Origin: an uncultured Clostridia bacterium
GTDB taxonomy: Bacteria > Bacillota > Clostridia > Oscillospirales > Oscillospiraceae
Assembly: GCA_947165085.1 (NCBI GenBank)
Contig: CAMUZA010000005.1
Location: 1-64,000, forward strand
Direction of reading: 5' to 3'
DNA: 64,000 nt
In this document: piece after piece, positions 19,654 to 28,954 of the stretch
Layout of the letters: each line of letters starts with the position of its first letter
Numbering within the stretch: position 1 is the first letter of the stretch
Position numbers and translations under genes: made by a program
Notes under the pieces: generated by a model
The model's database searches: none
The model's input: the letters and a program-made list of their open reading frames with translations, nothing else
What the model was told of the DNA's origin: nothing

Positions 19654-21780
19654 ATGAATACCAGAAACCAGTACCCCAATCATCACGTATTTGAGACCAT
19701 GATCGGCGGCCGCGCCTTCACCGTAGAGACCGGTAAGGTCGCAGAGCTGGCGGACGCGGAGTGCATCTGCCGCTACGGCGATACCACCGTGCTGACCACC
19801 GTGACCTGCTCGCCCGATCCCAAGCCCGGCATCGACTACTTCCCCCTGACCATCGAGTTTGAGGAGAGAATGTACTCTGTCGGACGTATCCCCGGCAGCT
19901 TCAACCGCCGCGAGGGCAAGCCCTCCGAGCGCGGTATCCTGAACAGCCGCATCATCGACCGCCCGATGCGCCCGCTCTTCGACGACGAGCTGCGCAACGA
20001 CGTCGTCGTGACCTGCACCGTTCTTGCCAACGACTATGACAATCCCGTCGAGATCGTCGGCGCGATCGGCGCGTCCATCTGCGTCGCCTGCTCGGACGTT
20101 CCCTGGAACGGACCGATCTCCACCACGAACTGCGCCTACGTGGACGGCAAGTACGTCATCAATCCTTCCTCCGAGCAGCGCGAGGCCGCCGAGTGCTTCG
20201 TCTGCATCTCCTCCACCTTTGAGAAGGTCGTGCAGATCGAGACCGAGGCGAAGGAAGCGCCCGAGGCGATCGTCCTCGAGTGCATCCGTCAGGCGCATGA
20301 GACCAACATGGAGGTCGTCAAATTCATCAACGAGATCGTCGCCGTCATCGGCAAGCCGAAGTTCACCTTCGAGAAGGCCGCCGTCAACCACGATCTGCTG
20401 GACGATCTGTGCGCCTATGGCATGGATCAGATCGAATACGCCCTGGATACCGACGACAAGAACATCCGCGAGGAGCGCCTGACCGCTGCCCGCCGCGACT
20501 TCGCTGAGAAGTTCGCGGACAAGTACGAGGACTTCGACGTGCATATCGAGGTCTGCCTGTACAAGATGCAGAAGAAGGTCGTCAAGAAGTGGCTGCTCGC
20601 CGGCAAGCGCGTCGACGGCCGCCAGATGGACGAGATCCGTCCGCTCGACGCCGAGGTCGGCGTCCTGCCCAGAGTCCATGGCTCCGGTCTGTTCTCCAGA
20701 GGTCAGACGCAGGTCCTGTCCATCTGCACGCTGAACACCCTGTCCGCCGCGCAGAAGCTGGACACCATCTACTCCGAGGAGACCAAGCGCTATATCCACC
20801 ACTACAACTTCCCCGCGTTCTCCACCGGCGAAGCCCGCGCCGCCCGCTCGACCTCCCGTCGTGAGATCGGCCACGGCTCATTGGCGGAAAAGGCGCTCCT
20901 GCCCGTCATTCCGAGTGTTGAGGAGTTCCCGTACGCGATCCGCGTCGTTTCCGAGGTCCTGTCCTCCAACGGCTCTACCTCCCAGGGCTCCATCTGCGGC
21001 TCCACGCTGGCGCTGATGGACGCGGGCGTTCCCATCAAGCGTCCGGTCGCGGGCATCTCCTGCGGTCTGATCTCCGATCAGGAGACCGGCGAGTGGAGAA
21101 CCTTCACCGACATTCAGGGCGTTGAGGACTTCCACGGCGAGATGGACTTCAAGGTCGCCGGTACCACCGAAGGCGTTACCGCAATCCAGATGGACCTGAA
21201 GAACAAGGGTCTGACGATGGAAATCATTGCCGACGCGCTCGAGCGCTGCCGCAAGGCGCGTCTTGAGATCCTCGAGCAGGTCATGCTGCCCTGCATCCCG
21301 GCGCCGCGTCCCGAGGTTTCCGAGTACGCGCCCAAGATGATCTCCATGGTCATCCCCGTCGACAAGATCCGCGAGGTCATCGGCTCCGGCGGCAAGACCA
21401 TTCAGAAGATCTGCGCGGATACCGGCGCGAAGATCGACATCGACGACGACGGCAACGTCTTCATCGCCGCAGTCGACAGCGCAGCGGGCTACGCCGCAAA
21501 GAAGATGATCGACGATATCTGCTTCGTTCCCGAGGTCGGCGCGCTGTACTACGGCAAGGTCGTCCGCATCCTCCCGATCGGCGCGTTCGTCGAGATCGCT
21601 CCCGGTCACGACGGCATGGTGCATATCTCCAAGCTGGAAAACCGCCGCGTGGAAAAGGTCGAGGACGTTCTGAACGTCGGCGACATGACCTGGGTCAAGT
21701 TCATGGGCTTCGACGAGAAGGGCCGCGCCAACTTCAGCCGCAAGGACGCGCTGAACGAAATGGCGGAAGCCGAACAGTAA
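19654..21780 (+). CDS. pnp: Polyribonucleotide nucleotidyltransferase
   Basis: 708 aa; RNase PH domains, VPVDKIREVIGSGGKTIQKICADTGAKIDIDDDG KH domain, S1 domain. Confidence 0.97.
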   Translation: MNTRNQYPNHHVFETMIGGRAFTVETGKVAELADAECICRYGDTTVLTTVTCSPDPKPGIDYFPLTIEFEERMYSVGRIPGSFNRREGKPSERGILNSRIIDRPMRPLFDDELRNDVVVTCTVLANDYDNPVEIVGAIGASICVACSDVPWNGPISTTNCAYVDGKYVINPSSEQREAAECFVCISSTFEKVVQIETEAKEAPEAIVLECIRQAHETNMEVVKFINEIVAVIGKPKFTFEKAAVNHDLLDDLCAYGMDQIEYALDTDDKNIREERLTAARRDFAEKFADKYEDFDVHIEVCLYKMQKKVVKKWLLAGKRVDGRQMDEIRPLDAEVGVLPRVHGSGLFSRGQTQVLSICTLNTLSAAQKLDTIYSEETKRYIHHYNFPAFSTGEARAARSTSRREIGHGSLAEKALLPVIPSVEEFPYAIRVVSEVLSSNGSTSQGSICGSTLALMDAGVPIKRPVAGISCGLISDQETGEWRTFTDIQGVEDFHGEMDFKVAGTTEGVTAIQMDLKNKGLTMEIIADALERCRKARLEILEQVMLPCIPAPRPEVSEYAPKMISMVIPVDKIREVIGSGGKTIQKICADTGAKIDIDDDGNVFIAAVDSAAGYAAKKMIDDICFVPEVGALYYGKVVRILPIGAFVEIAPGHDGMVHISKLENRRVEKVEDVLNVGDMTWVKFMGFDEKGRANFSRKDALNEMAEAEQ

Positions 21781-21786
21781 TTGATG

Positions 21787-21822
21787 ATGAAAAGGCGCTG
21801 TGCGTTTGCACAGCGCCTTTTG
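21787..21822 (+). terminator. Intrinsic terminator
   Basis: aaaaggcgctgtgcgtttgcacagcgccttttgat. Confidence 0.85.
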
Positions 21823-21834
21823 ATATTTCGGCGG

Positions 21835-22839
21835 TTACGCCTCTTCTTTCAGATACAGCAGGTCGTGGGAGATCGGGGTGCAGAAGAGCCGGCGCACCTC
21901 GGCGGGGTCGCTCGTCTGCCCGAGGATCCACATGAGCTTTGCCAGCGCTGCCTCCGTGGTCATGTCGTAGGCTTCCAGCAGGTGAAGGTCGTTTTTCAGA
22001 TGGAAGCCGACGTCGTAGACCGCCAGATTGCTGCCCTCGTTCTGCACCTGCGTGGTCATCACGATGGTTTTGCCCCGCTCGATGGCGGAGCGGATGGCGT
22101 CGAAGAAGCCGCTGCCCTGATAGGAGGGCAGCCCGCCGACGCCGTAACTCTCGACGATCACCGCGTCGTTGCGCTCAAGCAGATACGACAGTTGGTCGCA
22201 GTCCGCGCCGGGGATCATCTTCATCAGTCCGACGCGCGGATCGAGCTTGCTGTAGAAGATCGGCGCGGGCAGGCTGGTCGGGCGGATGTATTCCATCAAA
22301 AAACCGTTCTGCAGGACGGCGAGCGACGGATAATTGATGCTCGAGAACGCCTGCAGACTGGTCGTGTGGGTCTTCCTCGCGCGGGTACCGAGAATGACGC
22401 GCCCGTTGAAGACGATCATCACGCCGCACAGATCGGAAACCGCGACGCGGAAAGCGTCGACGAGATTCGTTTTCGAATCCGTGTTTTCAAATAAGATCGG
22501 CTTCTGCGCGCCGGTCAGGACGATCGGCTTCGGGGAATACTGGATCAGATAGGACAGGGCGGCGGCAGTATACGCCATCGTGTCCGTGCCGTGGACGACG
22601 ACGAAGCCGTCGTATTTGGAATAATTCTCGCGGATTGTATTTGCGATCGTCAGCCAGTGCTCGGGCGTAATATTCGTCGAATCCAGACAAAACAGCTGCT
22701 TACAGGTCACATCGCACAGATCCGTGACTTCAGGAACGTTGTCGAGCAATTGCTCCGTCGTCATGATCGGGGTCAGACCGCTTTCCGTCATGCCGGAGGC
22801 GATCGTGCCGCCGGTACCGAGCATCAGAACCTTTTTCAT
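21835..22839 (-). CDS. Asparaginase
   Basis: MKKVLMLGTGGTIASGMTESGLTP, VVHGTDTMAYTAAALSYLI; start at 22839 rather than the listed 22971. Confidence 0.93.
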   Translation of the reverse strand: MKKVLMLGTGGTIASGMTESGLTPIMTTEQLLDNVPEVTDLCDVTCKQLFCLDSTNITPEHWLTIANTIRENYSKYDGFVVVHGTDTMAYTAAALSYLIQYSPKPIVLTGAQKPILFENTDSKTNLVDAFRVAVSDLCGVMIVFNGRVILGTRARKTHTTSLQAFSSINYPSLAVLQNGFLMEYIRPTSLPAPIFYSKLDPRVGLMKMIPGADCDQLSYLLERNDAVIVESYGVGGLPSYQGSGFFDAIRSAIERGKTIVMTTQVQNEGSNLAVYDVGFHLKNDLHLLEAYDMTTEAALAKLMWILGQTSDPAEVRRLFCTPISHDLLYLKEEA

Positions 22840-22969
22840 CGTTAAGCGACTCCTTTCGGGGAATCTTACAAAGATAGTATAGCACGATTTCGCCGCGGGG
22901 GCAACGCAAAAGGTTGACAAAAACGGACGCAGGCAATAAAATGAAGAAAATGGGAAAGGGGGCGGTTCC

Positions 22970-23890
22970 ATGCTGTCTGTCGTGCTTCCTGCCTACAACG
23001 AGCAGGAAATGGTGCCGGTTGCGGCGCGCGAGATCAGCAGAGTGTTGACGTCAGCGGAGATCCCGCACGAACTGATTTTTGTGGACGACGGCTCAAAGGA
23101 TACGACATGGGCGAAGATACGGGCGGCTTCATCGGAGTTTTTGACGGTGCGCGGCGTGCATTTTTCCCGCAATTTCGGCAAGGAGGCGGCGATCTTCGCG
23201 GGTCTGAAGCAATCAAAGGGTGACTGCGTCGCGGTCATCGACTGCGATCTGCAGCATCCGCCGGAAAAGCTGGTAGAGATGTTCAGGCTCTGGGAGCAGG
23301 GCTATGAGGTCATCGAGGGCGTCAAGTCCGACCGCGGCAAGGAGAGCGTCCTGCACCGCGCGTTCGCAAAGCTCTTTTATTCGCTCATCAGCCGCGCAAC
23401 GAAGGTCGATATGTCCCGCGCCTCCGATTTCAAGCTCCTCGACCGCAAGGCGGTCAACGTCATTCTGACGATGCGGGAAAAGCGGGCGTTTTTCCGCGCG
23501 CTGTCGTCCTGGGTCGGTTTCAAAACGACCGAGGTTTCCTATGAGGTGCGCGAACGCACGGCAGGCCAGTCCAAGTGGTCGACCTGGTCGCTCGTCAAGT
23601 ACGCCCTGTCCAACATCACGGCGTTTACCGCCGTGCCGCTGCATATCGTGACGGTGCTCGGCGTTGTAACGCTGATCGTTTCCGTGGTCATGGGCGTGAT
23701 CGCGCTGGTGCAGAAGATCGCAGGAACAGCGGTCGCCGGCTTCACGACCGTCATCATCCTGCTGCTGTTCATCGGCAGCCTGATCATGATCAGTCTCGGC
23801 ATCATCGGCTACTACGTCGGCAATATCTACGAGGAGATCAAGGACCGTCCGCGCTTTATCATCGCGGACACCTGCGGAAAAGACGACTGA
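22970..23890 (+). CDS. Glycosyltransferase family 2 (GtrB/DPM1-like)
   Basis: 306 aa; LSVVLPAYNEQEMVP, FVDDGSKDTTW, DCDLQHPPE, two C-terminal TM helices. Confidence 0.93.
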   Translation: MLSVVLPAYNEQEMVPVAAREISRVLTSAEIPHELIFVDDGSKDTTWAKIRAASSEFLTVRGVHFSRNFGKEAAIFAGLKQSKGDCVAVIDCDLQHPPEKLVEMFRLWEQGYEVIEGVKSDRGKESVLHRAFAKLFYSLISRATKVDMSRASDFKLLDRKAVNVILTMREKRAFFRALSSWVGFKTTEVSYEVRERTAGQSKWSTWSLVKYALSNITAFTAVPLHIVTVLGVVTLIVSVVMGVIALVQKIAGTAVAGFTTVIILLLFIGSLIMISLGIIGYYVGNIYEEIKDRPRFIIADTCGKDD

Positions 23891-23921
23891 CTATGCTTTA
23901 CCGAATATTAGGAGGTTTACT

Positions 23922-24554
23922 ATGGCTGATTTCAATCTGAATTCGATCATGTCCATGCTTTCGGGCAGCGGAACGGCTGCGATCAGCAAGCGCACCAAGG
24001 TGAGCCAGAACGACGTTGCCAACGTGCTTTCCGCCGGCGTGCCGATCCTGCTGACCGGCATGCAGCGCAACGCTGGCACAAAGTCCGGCGCGGACGCTCT
24101 GCGCGGCGCACTGACCGAGCATGCGGCTGACGTGTCTGATCCCGCCGCGTTTCTGAAAAGCGCCGATCTGAAGGACGGCAAGAAGATCCTCGGTCACGTC
24201 CTCGGCAGCGACCAGAAGTCCATTATCGAGCGCGTATCCGCCGCCAGCGGCGTCACCAAGGGCAAGACGACGTCGATCCTCGCGCTGATCGCGCCGCTTC
24301 TTCTGTCGCTTCTGGGCGGTCAGCAAAGCCAGCAGGGGAGCGGCTTCAGCCTGCTCGGCATGCTGGGCGGTCTGCTCGGCGGCGGCAGTCAGCAGTCTGC
24401 AAGCCAGCAACAGTCCGGCGGCGGCCTGCTGGATTCGCTCGGCGGGCTCGGCGGTCTTTCCGGTCTGTTCGGCGGCGGCAGCGAAGAGACTGAGGAGGAA
24501 AAGCCGGAAAGCGGCGGCCTGCTGAACAGCATACTTAACATCTTCCGCGGCTAA
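23922..24554 (+). CDS. DUF937-like protein
   Basis: 210 aa; Gly/Ser/Gln-rich low-complexity C-terminus LLGGQQSQQGSGFSLLGMLGGLLGGGSQQ. Confidence 0.75.
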   Translation: MADFNLNSIMSMLSGSGTAAISKRTKVSQNDVANVLSAGVPILLTGMQRNAGTKSGADALRGALTEHAADVSDPAAFLKSADLKDGKKILGHVLGSDQKSIIERVSAASGVTKGKTTSILALIAPLLLSLLGGQQSQQGSGFSLLGMLGGLLGGGSQQSASQQQSGGGLLDSLGGLGGLSGLFGGGSEETEEEKPESGGLLNSILNIFRG

Positions 24555-24608
24555 GGAAGATCGAAAATACGGGAGGATCCGACGGATCCTCCCGTTTTTC
24601 GTACGGAG

Positions 24609-26270
24609 CTATCGCAGCACGACGCTGGTCATCGAGCCGAGGGTGAGCATCGTTCCGTCGAGCGAGGCGTCCTCCTGACCGATGACGGCGGCGATGACGC
24701 TGAACTGCTCGCTTGTCAGCTGGGAAAGGTCTACCGTCTTGGCGGTGAGCGTGGTGTTGTGCAGCACGCAGACCGAGCTGCCGTTCCAGGTGGCGACGAA
24801 GCCGCCCATCTTGGAGTCGGTCACGTTCAGGGCAGTGTAGTCGCCGCGGGCGATCTCCGGATTGGAAAGACGGATCAGAATGAGCTTTTTATAGTAATTC
24901 AGAAGACTGTTCTCGTCGCCCTTCATGCTTTCCACCGTGGCGGTCGTCTGGTTGGAAGCGGCATAGTCGGCGCCGACCGGGTCACGCACCGTATCGCCGT
25001 CGCCCCAGAGCATGGCGAGCCGGCGGTTGGCGTCCGTGTTCGCGCCGCCCCGGGAGCCGCGCATGCCGATCTCCTCGCCGTAGTAGAGGAAGGGCGAGCC
25101 GCTTGAAAGAATGTAGAGATTGGCTGCCATCTGCATCTGCCAGCTGGCAAGGGTCAGATAGCCTGCCGCCCGGTCGGTGTCATGGTTGGCGATGAAGGGC
25201 ACGATCATGGCGTCCGGGTTGCGCGCGTGGATCTCGTCCAGATATTGATCGACATAGGACGTATAGACGTTCACGTTCCCTTTCTTAGCAGTCTCGGCGA
25301 TGAGACCGTTCGTCTGAGAGATGGTGAAGTTAAAGCAGTTCAGGGCGGGGTAGTAAGCGTCGGTCACGCCGTCCGAGTCCCAGACCTCTGCGACGGTGTA
25401 GATCTCCGGGTCGAGCTTCTTCAGCTCGTCGACGTACCATTGCCAAAAGTCGGCGGAACGGGAATTGTCGCCGAAATAGATATATTTGGCGGCGTCGAAA
25501 CGGAAGCCGTCCACGCCCAGATCCAGATAGTATTTCGCCACGTCCAGCACCGCTTGACGCACTTGCTGAGAGTCAAAGTTCAGCTCGGGCATGTAGTCGG
25601 AGAAGTTGCACTCGTACCAGTCGCTCGTGCCGGCAAGAGGGGCAAATCTTCGCCCGGCAGGAGGCGTCTCCCCCTCGTGATAGTAGCAGTAGAAATCATA
25701 CCAGGGATCTTCTGTATTTCCCTCGCGATGGGCGCGGGTGAAATTGCCGAACCACTGATTCAGAGGACCTGTGTGGTTGATGGGAAGATCCAGAATCAGC
25801 TTCACGTTCCGACTGTGGCATGCGTCCGCCAGCGCTTGCAGGTCTTCCGTCGTGCCGAACGCCGGGTCGATCGCATAGTAATCGTTCACGTCATATTTGT
25901 GGTAGGACTGGCTTTTGAAAACGGGCGATAGCCACAGACCCTCTACGCCCAGACTCAGACCCGAGGCGGGATCACCGTCGTTGAGGTAGTCCATCCGGTT
26001 CAGAATGCCTTTCAGATCTCCCACGCCGTCCCCGTCCGAATCGGAGAAGGAGCCGACAAAGATCTCATAGAAGACGCGGTAATTATCCTCCGAGGCGCGG
26101 GCGTTTTTGCATTCGTCTCCGCTGAGGATCACTTCTCCGTCCGCGCTGATTGTGTCCGGCACGGAGGCGTCCGGCGCGGTCGGGGCAGCCGACTCGTCAG
26201 GCTTTGCGCAGGCGCCGAAAGCGAGGAGAATTGCCAGTACAAGGAACAGCGAAAGCAGTCGTTTCATCAC
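24609..26270 (-). CDS. GH13 alpha-amylase-family lipoprotein
   Basis: 553 aa; lipobox LLAFGACAKPD; LDLPINHTG, GFRFDAAKYIY, VAEVW, FIANHDTDRA GH13 motifs. Confidence 0.93.
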   Translation of the reverse strand: MMKRLLSLFLVLAILLAFGACAKPDESAAPTAPDASVPDTISADGEVILSGDECKNARASEDNYRVFYEIFVGSFSDSDGDGVGDLKGILNRMDYLNDGDPASGLSLGVEGLWLSPVFKSQSYHKYDVNDYYAIDPAFGTTEDLQALADACHSRNVKLILDLPINHTGPLNQWFGNFTRAHREGNTEDPWYDFYCYYHEGETPPAGRRFAPLAGTSDWYECNFSDYMPELNFDSQQVRQAVLDVAKYYLDLGVDGFRFDAAKYIYFGDNSRSADFWQWYVDELKKLDPEIYTVAEVWDSDGVTDAYYPALNCFNFTISQTNGLIAETAKKGNVNVYTSYVDQYLDEIHARNPDAMIVPFIANHDTDRAAGYLTLASWQMQMAANLYILSSGSPFLYYGEEIGMRGSRGGANTDANRRLAMLWGDGDTVRDPVGADYAASNQTTATVESMKGDENSLLNYYKKLILIRLSNPEIARGDYTALNVTDSKMGGFVATWNGSSVCVLHNTTLTAKTVDLSQLTSEQFSVIAAVIGQEDASLDGTMLTLGSMTSVVLR

Positions 26271-26378
26271 AGCACCTCCCGTGAATATCTGGTTCTATCC
26301 TACCCCCGCCGCGCCGTCCTGTCAACAAAAAAGCCCGCCTGCCTTGCATTTTTCTCCCGTTGTGTTATAATTTTTTGT

Positions 26379-26867
26379 ATGGATAAGATTGAATTGTACC
26401 GGTCGGAGGACCTCCTCCGGCTGACGAAAAAACGGAAAACCTGGCGCGTCGCACTGCTCACCCTCACGGCTCTTGCCCTGGGGGTATGCGTGCTGCTGTG
26501 CTGTCTGGTCAATACGCGAAACGCCGCTCGGATGGAGCTGGCGGTCATTGTCATCAGCATTCTGTCCGGCTGGGTGTTGATCACGCTGCGCTATGAGATG
26601 CTGGTTCTTGTCCGCAGGGAGGCGGAACATACCGCGCATATCCTCGCGGGTCCCCGCGAGACCCGCACCGGTGTTCTCAGCCTTACCCCGGACACCGTGC
26701 GCATCCCCGGCAGCGTGCGGGTGCGGCGGCTGACCCTGCAGGAGGGAACGGACACGCGCCTTTTGAGCGTGGACGTGAACAGGCTGGGCGCGCTGGGAGA
26801 GCTGCCGCGGCGCGTTAGCGTCAGCACCGTCCACAATTTCGTGGTCACCTTGGAGGAAACGCCATGA
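26379..26867 (+). CDS. Hypothetical membrane protein
   Basis: 162 aa; two TM segments; start codon of next gene overlaps its stop (atgatc). Confidence 0.7.
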   Translation: MDKIELYRSEDLLRLTKKRKTWRVALLTLTALALGVCVLLCCLVNTRNAARMELAVIVISILSGWVLITLRYEMLVLVRREAEHTAHILAGPRETRTGVLSLTPDTVRIPGSVRVRRLTLQEGTDTRLLSVDVNRLGALGELPRRVSVSTVHNFVVTLEETP

Positions 26868-27409
26868 TCAAACGAATCCTCTCCCGTTTTCCGGTCTATC
26901 TGCTTTGGGCGCTTGCCTCGGTCATCCTCTGGAGCTACGTTTTTTCCTTCATCACCGACGCGAAACCCGCCAGAAAGCTCTCCCTCTACATCAGCATAGA
27001 TCAAATCGAGGAGGTGGAGCTTGCCGCGCGGCTGGAGGAGAAGGGTCTGCCGGACGGGATCCGCATGATCAAGGTGCGCCCCTTTTCCTACGCCATGTTC
27101 AGCGATCAGGACCTTCTCTCGGCGGATCTGTATATCGTCAGAGCCTCGGAGGCGGAGAGCTGGCGAGATTCTTTCCGACCTTTGCCGGACGGCATGGACG
27201 GAGATCTGGAACTGGGGAACGGCGCGCAGGGCATCCGGGTCTATGACGCGGAAACCGGCGTCGGCGTATTTGACGACCTGATCGATTACAGCGCGTCCGG
27301 CGCGGCAGAGGACTGCTACCTCTTTTTCGGGGCGCAGTCGCAGCATACCGAAAGCTGCGACGGCGCGGCGCTGTGGCTTGCCGGGCGTTTTCTGGAGGGA
27401 TCGCATTGA
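26864..27409 (+). CDS. Hypothetical membrane-anchored protein
   Basis: 181 aa; N-terminal TM (VYLLWALASVILWSYVFSFI); ATGA overlap with upstream ORF. Confidence 0.7.
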   Translation: MIKRILSRFPVYLLWALASVILWSYVFSFITDAKPARKLSLYISIDQIEEVELAARLEEKGLPDGIRMIKVRPFSYAMFSDQDLLSADLYIVRASEAESWRDSFRPLPDGMDGDLELGNGAQGIRVYDAETGVGVFDDLIDYSASGAAEDCYLFFGAQSQHTESCDGAALWLAGRFLEGSH

Positions 27410-28689
27410 AAAAGAACCTTTTGACGCTGCCGCTTCTTTTCACGTTTCTGCTGAGCCTGTGCGCCTGCGCGGCGCCGCCGCAGCTCACGCAGGACGTCGT
27501 CACGTTCCCGTCCGATACGCTCGCCGTGAAGGCGATCTCCGATCTGCCCGAGGATTTTATTCTGGGCATGGATATCTCCTCCGTCCTTTCCGAGGAGGAG
27601 AGCGGCGTCAAATACTATGATTTTGAAGGCAGGGAAACGGATCTCTTCCGGCTGCTGCGTAACTGCGGCATCACGCACGTCCGCGTGCGGGTCTGGAACG
27701 ACCCTTACGACAGCGAGGGTCACGGCTACGGCGGCGGCAACTGCAGTCCGGAACGGGCGGTTGAGATCGGCAGACGTGCCGCCCTGTGCGGACTGAAGCT
27801 CATCGTGGACTTCCACTATTCCGATTTCTGGGCGGATCCCGGAAAACAAACGGTCCCAAAGGCGTGGCGGGGCATGGACGCGATGGAAAAAGCAGAGGCG
27901 ATGTTCAAGTTCACCTGCGAAACGCTGCAGCAGCTCCGATCTGCCGGCGCGGAGGTCGCTATGGTGCAGGTGGGCAACGAGATCAACGGCTTTCTCTGCG
28001 GCGAAACCGACTGGGATCCGATCTGCTATCTGCTGCAGGCGGGCTCCAAAGCCGTGCGGGAGGTGTTCCCGGACGCGCTGGTCGCGGTTCATTTTTCCAA
28101 TCCCGAGCGGAGCGGAGCTTATCGGGAATACGCAAAACACCTTGACGAATACGGCGTGGATTACGACGTATTCGCCTCCTCCTACTATCCGTTCTGGCAT
28201 GGGACGCTCGACAATCTCTCCGCGGTTCTCTCTGACATCGCGGAAACCTATGATAAAAAGGTCATCGTGATGGAAACGTCCTACGCCTACACTGCCGACG
28301 ATACGGACTTCTTTGGCAATACGATCGGTGAAGGCAGCGCGGTTGACCGCCCCTATCCTTACACCGTCCAGGGGCAGGCGGACGCCGTCCGTGACGTGAT
28401 CGACACGACGGTCCATACGAGCGGCGGGATCGGCGTCGTCTACTGGGAGGGCGCGTGGATCAGCGTGGGCGGAGCCTCATGGGAGGAAAACCATGCACTC
28501 TGGGAGCGGTACGGCTCCGGTTGGGCGACCGCCTGTGCCGGCTCCTACGATCCGGAGGACGCGGGCAGATACTACGGCGGCTGCGCGGTGGACAATCAGG
28601 CGTTCTTTGATCCTTCAGGTCATCCGCTGGAGTCGCTCAAACTGTTTTGCCTGCTTCGGAGCGGGAATACGGTCGCTTCCGACCCGTGA
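27406..28689 (+). CDS. GH53 arabinogalactan endo-beta-1,4-galactanase lipoprotein
   Basis: Likely TTG start at 27406 after ggaggga; lipoprotein signal LLSLCACA; FILGMDISSVLSEEESGVKYYDFEG, VRVWNDPY, QVGNEINGF, YPFWHGTL. Confidence 0.9.
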   Translation: MKKNLLTLPLLFTFLLSLCACAAPPQLTQDVVTFPSDTLAVKAISDLPEDFILGMDISSVLSEEESGVKYYDFEGRETDLFRLLRNCGITHVRVRVWNDPYDSEGHGYGGGNCSPERAVEIGRRAALCGLKLIVDFHYSDFWADPGKQTVPKAWRGMDAMEKAEAMFKFTCETLQQLRSAGAEVAMVQVGNEINGFLCGETDWDPICYLLQAGSKAVREVFPDALVAVHFSNPERSGAYREYAKHLDEYGVDYDVFASSYYPFWHGTLDNLSAVLSDIAETYDKKVIVMETSYAYTADDTDFFGNTIGEGSAVDRPYPYTVQGQADAVRDVIDTTVHTSGGIGVVYWEGAWISVGGASWEENHALWERYGSGWATACAGSYDPEDAGRYYGGCAVDNQAFFDPSGHPLESLKLFCLLRSGNTVASDP

Positions 28690-28734
28690 CTTTTATTCAA
28701 ACTTAATAAAATCTTAAAATATTGTGATTTCTGA

Positions 28735-28772
28735 GATAAAGCCGGTGTTTTGACTAAAACACCGGCATATTT
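28735..28772 (+). terminator. Intrinsic terminator
   Basis: gccggtgttttgactaaaacaccggc followed by a T-rich stretch. Confidence 0.65.
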
Positions 28773-28839
28773 CTTCTGTTTCTTTGGTAAAAACGGATAA
28801 AAAACGGGAAAAGGGAGCACGGAATTCCGCGCCTTCCGC

Positions 28840-28868
28840 TTGACATTCCCAAATACAAAAACTATAAT
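28840..28868 (+). promoter_or_regulatory. Consensus promoter for the sugar ABC operon
   Basis: TTGACA - 17 nt - TATAAT. Confidence 0.88.
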
Positions 28869-28954
28869 CAATGTTAGGGAGCAGGTTCAGACTTCTGCCT
28901 GACTGCCCGATCAGCCCGGATATTCCGGGATTATAGAATGGAGGTAATAATCCT